Shown here one piece after another: positions 6,105-12,223 of a stretch of DNA of 12,223 bases; the stretch's first letter is position 1; the number at the start of each line of letters is the position of its first letter. The translations under genes were made by a program, and so were the position numbers. The notes under the pieces were generated by a model. It saw only the letters and a program-made list of their open reading frames with translations. It made no database searches and was not told the DNA's origin. The stretch comes from Casp-actino8 sp964614655 (GTDB taxonomy: Bacteria > Actinomycetota > Acidimicrobiia > Acidimicrobiales > Ilumatobacteraceae): NCBI GenBank assembly GCA_964614655.1, contig CAZTPF010000043.1:1-12223 (forward strand). The letters run 5' to 3'.

Positions 6105-8429
6105 TCAGTGGGCCGACAGATCGGCCCGGAACTGCATCTCGGCCAAACGTGAGCGATCGGCATCTGACAGTTCGGTCAAACGCTCGAGGGTGACGGCATC
6201 GATCCGGGCCGTGCACGTGAAGAGATGCGGGTATGCACCCACTGGAGCACCGGTATCACAACCCACGTCGAACGTCTCACCGCTCATCGAAAAGACGATC
6301 GGAACCGTTCGTTCGAGACGAGCCGATTCCTGAGGCTGGCCATCGACCGTCAGGTAGAGCGTGCCACCGGCGCCGAGACCTCCGTCGTAATCGAACTCCG
6401 CGACCACATCGTGGGCACCAACGGTCAGTCGATCACCTCTGATCACCGTGATCTGCTGGCCGAAGAGGTTGTAGACGAAGTGAGGACGACCGGCCTGGAG
6501 ATACAGACTCCACCCGGCGAGGTTTCCACCCTGGCAGCAGATCACTCCCTCGTCGTCGATCGAGTCGATCGTCACCGACGCCGAGATGCGATACGAACAG
6601 TTCTTCAAGTTGACGACGATCGACTCTGGTATCCGCACGTGCGACCGGTTGTACGTCATCCGCGTAAGTCCTCCGAGCGCAGTGGGGACGATCGCATCGG
6701 GGTGTCGTCCAGGCATCGGGTCGCGCATCGGATACACGTTGCATCGACGGGCCTCGGCATCGAAGATCTCGAGCAATTCGGCCAACTTCTCGGGGTGGCG
6801 ATCGGCGAGATCGACACTCTGCGAGAAATCGTTGCGGACGTCGTAGAGCTCCCACTTCTCCTGGGGTCCGTCGAACGGCATCGGAACGAAGCGCACCCAC
6901 GGGGGCCGACCGTGATAGCAGCAGGCGACCCAACCATCGTGATAGATCGCTCGGTTTCCGAGGATCTCGAAGTACTGGGTGGTTCGCCGACTCGGAGTAC
7001 TCGCGTCGTCGAAGGAGTAACCCATCGAGACGCCGTCGACAGGATCTTGAACCACTCCGTTGACCGACGTCGGCTGGTCGATTCCCGCCGCTTCCAACAA
7101 TGTCGGCCAGATGTCGACCACGTGATGGAACTGAGTGCGCATGCCTCCACGCTCGGCGATTCGAGACGGCCAACGCACCACCATGCCGTTCCGCGTCCCA
7201 CCGAAGTGGGAAGCGACCTGCTTCATCCATTGGAACGGTGAATCGAGGGCCCACGCCCATCCGATGTTGAAATGGTTCTCACTGTTCGCCGAACCGAAGT
7301 CGTCCATGTGCTCACGGATCCATTCGGGATCCTCCGGTTGTCCGTTCTGGAAAGCCGGTGCGGCCCATGCGCCATGCACCGTTCCTTCAGCCGATGCTCC
7401 GTTGTCGCCGGTGACATAGACGATCAACGTGTCGTCGGCGATACCGAGTCGGTCGATGTGATCGACCAGACGACCGATGTGGTGGTCGGTGTGAGCCAGG
7501 AAGGCCGTGAACACCTCCATGAGTCGGGACGCGACGGGCTTGTAACGATCGGGATACTCGTCCCAGGACGGAATGCCGTCCGGGCGCGGTGTCGTTCCGG
7601 TCCCTTCAGGAATCACGCCGGTCGCCAACTGACGCTCGTAGATCTCGTCGCGCAAGGCGTCCCAACCAGCATCGAATCGGCCACGAAAACGTTCGATCCA
7701 CTCTTTCGGCACGTGATGGGGTGTGTGCACGGCCGGAGTGGGCAGATACACGAAGAACGGCTTGCCCGGTGACGATGTGCGCACCCGATCGATCCACTCG
7801 ATCGAACGATCCACGAGATCTTCGGTCAGGTGGTAGTCGTCGCGTCCGAGATACGGGGCGATCGGAGTGGTCTGGTCGTACACGGGCGGTTCGTACTGCG
7901 ACGACTCGGCGTTCAAGATGCCGTAGAACCGATCGAAACCCATACCGGTCGGCCACCGATCGAACGGGCCGGCTGGTCCCATCTCCCAGGACGGGGTGAG
8001 GTGCCACTTGCCGAAACAACCGGTCGCATAGCCGTTCTGACGCAGGATCTCGGCCACCGTGGCCGTCGACTTCGGAATCTGGCTGTCGTAGCCCGGGAAC
8101 GTATTGGCGTTCTCCGGAATACCGCCCATGTGAGCGACGTGATGATTGCGCCCGGTGAGAAGGGCGGCCCGAGTGGGTGAACAGAGCGCCGTGGTGTGGA
8201 ACTGGTTGTAGCGAAGTCCTTGTTCGGCCAAGCGATCGCACGTCGGCGTGGGTACCGGACCACCGAAGGTGCTGAACGACCCGAACCCGACGTCGTCGAG
8301 CATGATCACGACGATGTTCGGAGCTGTGTCCGGAGCACGCTCGACTTTCAAAGGGGACGGTGTCGAGTCGACCATCAACCTCTCGATCACACCTCCGAAG
8401 TTCTCGGTCGGCTTGGGAAGGCTCGTCAT
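6105..8429 (-). CDS. Arylsulfatase, formylglycine-dependent (type I, large form)
   Basis: This 774-residue sulfatase of the alkaline-phosphatase superfamily hydrolyses sulfate esters with a formylglycine made from a cysteine. The signature C83-S-P-T-R87 followed by AALLTGR is intact, and C83 is the residue to be converted. Other active-site parts are visible: D45-D46 in IVVIMLDDVGFG (metal), FGKWHL near 140 (Lys/His), THDHH-like HTDHHIGRLVDHIDRLG in the middle, and TGDNGAS (Asp-Asn metal ligands). The region from about 570 to 774 is a beta-rich C-terminal domain (VTIDSIDDEGVICCQGG, GGTLYLTVDG) typical of the 750-800-residue actinobacterial and proteobacterial arylsulfatases. No signal peptide is seen, so it is likely cytoplasmic. 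It needs a formylglycine-generating enzyme, which is not in the window. The ATG overlaps the upstream stop (ATGA), with AGGGG nine bases before it. The substrate cannot be told. Confidence 0.93.
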   Translation of the reverse strand: MTSLPKPTENFGGVIERLMVDSTPSPLKVERAPDTAPNIVVIMLDDVGFGSFSTFGGPVPTPTCDRLAEQGLRYNQFHTTALCSPTRAALLTGRNHHVAHMGGIPENANTFPGYDSQIPKSTATVAEILRQNGYATGCFGKWHLTPSWEMGPAGPFDRWPTGMGFDRFYGILNAESSQYEPPVYDQTTPIAPYLGRDDYHLTEDLVDRSIEWIDRVRTSSPGKPFFVYLPTPAVHTPHHVPKEWIERFRGRFDAGWDALRDEIYERQLATGVIPEGTGTTPRPDGIPSWDEYPDRYKPVASRLMEVFTAFLAHTDHHIGRLVDHIDRLGIADDTLIVYVTGDNGASAEGTVHGAWAAPAFQNGQPEDPEWIREHMDDFGSANSENHFNIGWAWALDSPFQWMKQVASHFGGTRNGMVVRWPSRIAERGGMRTQFHHVVDIWPTLLEAAGIDQPTSVNGVVQDPVDGVSMGYSFDDASTPSRRTTQYFEILGNRAIYHDGWVACCYHGRPPWVRFVPMPFDGPQEKWELYDVRNDFSQSVDLADRHPEKLAELLEIFDAEARRCNVYPMRDPMPGRHPDAIVPTALGGLTRMTYNRSHVRIPESIVVNLKNCSYRISASVTIDSIDDEGVICCQGGNLAGWSLYLQAGRPHFVYNLFGQQITVIRGDRLTVGAHDVVAEFDYDGGLGAGGTLYLTVDGQPQESARLERTVPIVFSMSGETFDVGCDTGAPVGAYPHLFTCTARIDAVTLERLTELSDADRSRLAEMQFRADLSAH

Positions 8430-10123
8430 GATGCCCGGCCCCTTCCCGGCAGATCGAACACGTCGAGCAATCTCGCTACGTTCTTCACGTCACCTTCGAC
8501 CACGACCGTGCCATCGTCGACCTCCTTCATCAGCGCGGTCGAGCCCGTCAGCAGGCGAGCCCATGTCTCGAGCGACGTCGTCATGGTCGTCGCCACACCG
8601 CGTCCATCCGTCAGGACGGCGACACAGTTGCGGACGTGCAGGCCGGCCTTCTCGTCACCGACGTCGACGGCGACGTGAACGTCGAGACCGACCGCGCGAG
8701 ACGGATCGACCATCACCCGGAGCAGATCGATCGATCTGGCCAGACCCATGCTCATGATCTGGTTCTCGGACAGCCGATGGCGACGAAAGCGACTCATGTC
8801 GTAGGAGCCGTCGAGATCGCGCGCCTTGGTCAGACACCAACTTCGAATGTTGGCCGCGGTCGTTCGATAGGCGATCTGACGGAGTACCGACGACGCCAAC
8901 GATCGATCCTCGTCGGACACTCCAGGGCTCCAGAGCAACCACGACACCATCTCGAGCGCCCAACGCAGATCGTCACCGGCCAGCGCCGACCTCACGCGAG
9001 AACGAACCTCGTCTGCACCTCCGAATCCCTCGATCAGTCGTCCGGCCCGATCGTGAGGCTCGAGTGGCAGCAACTTTCCCGGATCGTCGTCGAACCACCC
9101 ACGAAGACCGGTGTAGATCTGCCGGACGTGGTGCTCGACGAGCCCGTAGTGCTCGGTCGTGTAGTAGTCGTCGTCGGAACCTGGTGGCAGTTCGACCAGA
9201 TGCGCGATCTCGTCCATCGTGTGGCCGCGATTCATGAGGCGAACGGTCTGATCCCACATCAGCTGGATGGCATCGCGATATCGAGTGCCGCGCCGTTCGA
9301 TCTCCTCGCGTCCAGCGAGCGGCGGACCATGTGTGCACACCATGAACTCCGGCTCGAGGGCGAGGACGCGGTCGATACCGGGCAGCAACACGAGCGGGTC
9401 TCGGTACTCCTCACCACGAATGGCATACACATTGAAGACGAGTGGCCAGATGATGTTCTGGACACACGTTTGCAATTCGGGGAACCACAGAGTCACCGAG
9501 TCGTCCGCGTCGGAGGGTGCGTGATCGACGTGCACCTCGAGTCCGGCGATCGTCAACACCTCGCCGCCGCGGAACGAGTGGGTCACCGGGCGAAAGCCAG
9601 GAGTAGAGGATCGATGCTGAGGATTGCGGTAGTACAGGCCGAGACCGACGTTCACCTGACCGTCGGGACCGTCGAGCGGAAGTGTGGTCGCGAACTGCTG
9701 CGCCAGACCTCGCATGTAGGCCGGTCCCACATGCGACGAGACACGAGAACGATTCGTAGCGATGCGCTCGTGTCCGTAGATCGGAACGTCGCCGAATCTC
9801 TCGAGCACCGCGTGGGTACCGCCGACGTAGTGAAAATGCGTGTAGATCACCGCCACCACGGGGCGGTCGGTTACCGAAGCGAGTTCGTCGAGAGCTGCGG
9901 CCATCTCTTCGACGCTCTCTCCGGTGTCGATGGCGACGATTCCGTCCGGACCCTCGACGAATGTCTGATTCGACAATCCGTTGCCCACCAGGCACCAGAC
10001 ACCCGGGCGCACTTTCTCGAACCGGCGGACGAGGCGCTCGCTTTGCTCGAACGTCTTGACGTGCGCCCGTTGACCGTTCGGTCCTTCGACGACCACCGAC
10101 GAGTCGGTCGACCAATCTCTCAT
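8426..10123 (-). CDS. Alkylsulfatase-like metallo-beta-lactamase protein (MBL + dimerisation + SCP2 domains) with altered metal site
   Basis: This 565-residue protein has the order seen in SdsA1/BDS1-type alkylsulfatases. The metallo-beta-lactamase fold is at about 35-270, the all-alpha dimerisation domain at about 280-400 (motifs MDEIAHLVELPP and YGLVEHHVRQIY, then GWFDDDPGKL) and an SCP2/sterol-carrier-like domain at about 445-560. In canonical members the zinc motif is THSHxDHxGG. Here it reads T95-H-F-H-Y-V-G-G102, keeping the first two histidines but lacking the Asp-His pair. The usual TPGTEAPAE segment is APSDADDS (202-209), and the AEN glutamate position is Q222 in CVQN. H265 in THGPP probably matches the last histidine ligand. 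ATG 10123 is chosen because GGGGGG lies seven bases upstream and the family N-terminus follows; a longer frame to 10216 would overlap the divergent gene. No signal peptide is visible. Its function is uncertain: a sulfatase relative, but perhaps with changed chemistry. Confidence 0.85.
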   Translation of the reverse strand: MRDWSTDSSVVVEGPNGQRAHVKTFEQSERLVRRFEKVRPGVWCLVGNGLSNQTFVEGPDGIVAIDTGESVEEMAAALDELASVTDRPVVAVIYTHFHYVGGTHAVLERFGDVPIYGHERIATNRSRVSSHVGPAYMRGLAQQFATTLPLDGPDGQVNVGLGLYYRNPQHRSSTPGFRPVTHSFRGGEVLTIAGLEVHVDHAPSDADDSVTLWFPELQTCVQNIIWPLVFNVYAIRGEEYRDPLVLLPGIDRVLALEPEFMVCTHGPPLAGREEIERRGTRYRDAIQLMWDQTVRLMNRGHTMDEIAHLVELPPGSDDDYYTTEHYGLVEHHVRQIYTGLRGWFDDDPGKLLPLEPHDRAGRLIEGFGGADEVRSRVRSALAGDDLRWALEMVSWLLWSPGVSDEDRSLASSVLRQIAYRTTAANIRSWCLTKARDLDGSYDMSRFRRHRLSENQIMSMGLARSIDLLRVMVDPSRAVGLDVHVAVDVGDEKAGLHVRNCVAVLTDGRGVATTMTTSLETWARLLTGSTALMKEVDDGTVVVEGDVKNVARLLDVFDLPGRGRAS

Positions 10124-10130
10124 CTCGAAA

Positions 10131-10136
10131 CCCCCC
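10131..10136 (-). promoter_or_regulatory. Purine-rich ribosome site that decides the start at ATG 10123
   Basis: On the minus strand a run of six G stands seven bases before ATG 10123. Choosing this start leaves 60 bases (10124-10183) as a divergent promoter region shared with the acyltransferase gene. I see no clear -10/-35 pair in it on either strand. Confidence 0.5.
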
Positions 10137-10183
10137 GGGCGAGAGTCTGCCACCCGAGCCGGTCGACCTGGCAAAGTTGGGAG

Positions 10184-12184
10184 GTGGCGGCCCCCGAGCA
10201 CAAGCACGTCGAACACGTGTATCGACCCGACATCGACGGATTACGCGCCATCGCCGTGGGATCAGTGGTCCTCTTCCACGCGTTTCCGTGGATGGTCCCC
10301 GGTGGCTTCGTCGGCGTCGACGTGTTCTTCGTGATCTCCGGTTTCCTCATCACGACCAACATTCTCGGTGGTCTGTCGAGCGACACGTTCACCATCCGCG
10401 GCTTCTACGACCGACGAGTCCGACGCATCTTTCCGGCCCTGGCGATCGTGCTCGCCACCACGTACGCACTCGGCTGGGTATCGCTCTTCGACAAGGAGTT
10501 CGAGCAGCTCGGCAAGCACGTGGCCGGAGGCGCGTTCTTCGTGTCGAACCTGTTCCTCTGGGCGGAAGCCGGCTATTTCGACACCGCATCGGAGGTGAAG
10601 CCCCTCGTCCACCTGTGGTCGCTCGGTATCGAAGAGCAGTTCTACATCGTGTGGCCACTCCTTCTCTGGGGAATGTTCCGGTTCGGACGGCGCATCGGCG
10701 CCAACGTCGTCGTATCGACGATCGTCCTTCTCATCACGTCGTTCGTGCTCGGGCTCCTCGCTCTCGACTCGGTCGGCGGGTACTACTCCCCCATCAGCCG
10801 GTTCTGGGAGCTGCTGATCGGAGCTCTCCTCGCCGTCGTGTCGTTCGGACGCTCGACACCGCTTCTCGGCTCGTGGAGCACAACGGCACGAGAAGTACTG
10901 GCCGTCACCGGACTCGTTCTGATCGTCGTTCCGATGTTCGTGCTCGACGGAAGTAGTTCGTTTCCGGGCTGGAACGCCATTCCGCCGACGGTCGGCGCGG
11001 CTCTTCTGATCGCCAGTGGCCCCAAAACGTCGTGCGGACGTCATCTGCTCTCACGCCGCACGATGATCGGGATCGGCCTCATCTCCTATCCGCTGTACCT
11101 CTGGCACTGGCCCTTGCTCGTCTACGCCCGGATCATCGCCAGTGACGTTCCCTCGGCCGGGATCCGGACCGGTGTCGTCGTCCTGTCGGTGATCCTCGCC
11201 TATCTCACCTATCGATTGGTCGAACGCCCACTTCGCTTCCATCGACGCCGTCGAACCGTGGTGGCCGGTCTCGTGGCGGCGGTGGTGATCGTCGGCGGTC
11301 TCGGCGCCTACACCTTCCAGCAGAACGGGATCGAGCGGCGCCGCTTCAATGACGTCAACATCGCGATCGATCCGGGTGAAGTGCGCGACATCGACGTGAT
11401 CTCGTCGTTCGGTTGCGGTCTGCCCTTCGACGTCGAGACGCTCTTCGCCGACTGCCGGACCGATGTTCGCGGTGCGGCCAGCTATGCGCTCATCGGTGAC
11501 AGCAAGGCGACGACTCTGATCGGTGGCTTCATCCGCACCTCGATCGACGATCGTTACTGGACCATTCTCGGTGGGACACTCGGCCTCGGCTCAGCCGTTC
11601 CACTCATCTCCGACGAACCGGCCCACGAACGCTTCCAACCACTGATCGTCCCGGCTGTCGACACCGTCGTCGCCGATCCGCGCATCGACGTCGTTGTGCT
11701 GCAAGGTGCCGTTCGGGCCATGTTCGAATATCCGGTCGAGACCGAGTTCTCGTGGCTGCCCGACAGCCCGCTCTACGACAAGGTCGAGTCGGCGCTGCGA
11801 GAAACCGTTCGACGTCTCGTCGACGGTGGCAAGAAGGTCGTTCTCTACGTCGACAATCCGGCTCTGGCCGCCCCCGAGGACTGTTCGGAGCGACGGGCCA
11901 CTCTCGGCTTTCTCAATTCGCTCCTCGTGACCGACAATCCCGAGTGTTCGACCACCCGAGCACAGTTCCTGAACGACACCGAGAAGTACCGCTCGATGCT
12001 CGATCGCATCGCGTCCGACTTCGGTGACGACGTCACGGTGTTCGATGCCACCGACGTCTTCTGCGACGAGATGTGCTCGCACATCGTTGACGGCGTCCGC
12101 CTCTACAGCTACACCGATCATCCGTCGGACGATGCCGCCGATCTCGTCGGACGACGACTCAACGACTATCTGACAACACTTTGA
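10184..12184 (+). CDS. Acyltransferase-3 membrane protein with C-terminal SGNH domain (OafA-like)
   Basis: This 666-residue protein probably transfers acyl groups (often acetyl) onto a surface polysaccharide or other envelope glycan. Residues about 13-370 are an acyltransferase-3 domain with about ten membrane helices. YRPDIDGLRAIAV is at 13-25, the catalytic histidine is H32 in VLFHAFP, GGFVGVDVFFVISGFLIT follows, then the basic RRVRRIFPAL and HLWSLGIEEQFYIVWPLL, and later YPLYLWHWPLL and LVERPLR. One more helix (VVAGLVAAVVIVGGLGAYTF) leads into an extracellular SGNH-type domain (about 425-666) with S440 in LIGDSKATT and H646 in YTDHPS. The usual Asp three residues before that His is Tyr643. 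Several cysteines (FGCG, ADCRTD, EDCSE, FCDEMC) probably form disulfides outside the cell. GTG 10184 sits directly on its purine-rich GGGAGG, so GTG 10217 is an alternative start. The gene stands alone on this strand. Confidence 0.93.
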   Translation: MAAPEHKHVEHVYRPDIDGLRAIAVGSVVLFHAFPWMVPGGFVGVDVFFVISGFLITTNILGGLSSDTFTIRGFYDRRVRRIFPALAIVLATTYALGWVSLFDKEFEQLGKHVAGGAFFVSNLFLWAEAGYFDTASEVKPLVHLWSLGIEEQFYIVWPLLLWGMFRFGRRIGANVVVSTIVLLITSFVLGLLALDSVGGYYSPISRFWELLIGALLAVVSFGRSTPLLGSWSTTAREVLAVTGLVLIVVPMFVLDGSSSFPGWNAIPPTVGAALLIASGPKTSCGRHLLSRRTMIGIGLISYPLYLWHWPLLVYARIIASDVPSAGIRTGVVVLSVILAYLTYRLVERPLRFHRRRRTVVAGLVAAVVIVGGLGAYTFQQNGIERRRFNDVNIAIDPGEVRDIDVISSFGCGLPFDVETLFADCRTDVRGAASYALIGDSKATTLIGGFIRTSIDDRYWTILGGTLGLGSAVPLISDEPAHERFQPLIVPAVDTVVADPRIDVVVLQGAVRAMFEYPVETEFSWLPDSPLYDKVESALRETVRRLVDGGKKVVLYVDNPALAAPEDCSERRATLGFLNSLLVTDNPECSTTRAQFLNDTEKYRSMLDRIASDFGDDVTVFDATDVFCDEMCSHIVDGVRLYSYTDHPSDDAADLVGRRLNDYLTTL

Positions 12185-12190
12185 TTGCTC

Positions 12191-12210
12191 GTCGCTCCCC
12201 ATCGAGCGAC
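12191..12210 (+). terminator. Hairpin after the acyltransferase gene, possible terminator
   Basis: A perfect 7-bp stem (GTCGCTC / GAGCGAC) with a six-base loop CCCATC starts seven bases after the TGA. No T-run follows before the window ends, so it may be one of the U-poor terminators common in high-GC bacteria, or a processing/stability hairpin. Confidence 0.5.
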
Positions 12211-12223
12211 ACGATCACGAGAA

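Noticed and set aside
8723..8738. Perfect 16-base palindrome CAGATCGATCGATCTG
   Set aside because: It lies inside coding sequence for ARSIDLL of the MBL gene and arises from repeated GATC in Ile/Asp/Ser codons; no promoter or gene boundary is near.
8636..10183. Plus-strand frame open for about 1.5 kb in front of, and in frame with, the acyltransferase gene
   Set aside because: It is antisense to the well-supported MBL/SCP2 gene, its translation is low-complexity charged sequence without any family match I know, and the acyltransferase begins naturally near 10184. Long open antisense frames are expected in GC-rich coding DNA.
10124..10216. N-terminal extension of the MBL gene to ATG 10216
   Set aside because: It would overlap the acyltransferase start, has no family-like sequence, and ATG 10123 has its own purine-rich ribosome site.
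1..12223. Mobile elements, phage genes, CRISPR, tRNA or defence systems
   Set aside because: I looked on both strands and found no transposase, integrase, terminal repeats, regular spacer-repeat pattern or RNA gene; the window is fully explained by metabolic, resistance and envelope genes.

Overview
This 12.2-kb window is high-GC and densely coded. It holds eight genes with short or negative spacing and no RNA genes, insertion sequences or CRISPR arrays that I could see. Codon use, GTG starts, a cytochrome bd pair without other cyd genes, an ArsR-ArsC fusion, ArsJ, a large sulfatase and an acyltransferase-SGNH protein all suggest an actinobacterium. My best guess is the Acidimicrobiia (Ilumatobacter-like); that placement is an inference from general gene style. 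No gap without a gene exceeds about 70 bases.

Bases 1-2921 (minus strand) form an arsenate-resistance operon, read right to left: an ArsR regulator fused to a low-molecular-weight-phosphatase-type arsenate reductase, then the ArsJ-associated GAPDH, then the organoarsenical efflux permease ArsJ, which runs off the left edge close to its natural end. The three frames overlap by 7 and 4 bases, so translation is probably coupled. GAPDH makes unstable 1-arseno-3-phosphoglycerate and ArsJ exports it; the fused ArsC domain would offer a second, reductive route. A perfect 8-bp inverted repeat abuts a TATTCT -10 element in front of the regulator. A DUF2071 (YqjF-like) gene lies just upstream on the same strand.

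Bases 3750-6103 (plus strand) hold cydA and cydB, a quinol oxidase of the short-Q-loop (cyanide-insensitive-like) type, transcribed divergently from the DUF2071 gene across 69-75 bases.

Bases 6105-10123 (minus strand) hold a translationally coupled pair of sulfatase-family genes. The first is an alkylsulfatase-like metallo-beta-lactamase protein (MBL + dimerisation + SCP2 domains) with a markedly altered metal site. The second is a formylglycine-type arylsulfatase (CSPTR). The sulfatase ends one base from the end of cydB.

Bases 10184-12184 (plus strand) encode a membrane acyltransferase-3 protein with a C-terminal SGNH domain, followed by a hairpin that may be a terminator. Points most worth following: the combination of two arsenate-handling routes under one unusual regulator, the operator/leaderless-start layout, and the degenerate zinc site of the alkylsulfatase-like protein.
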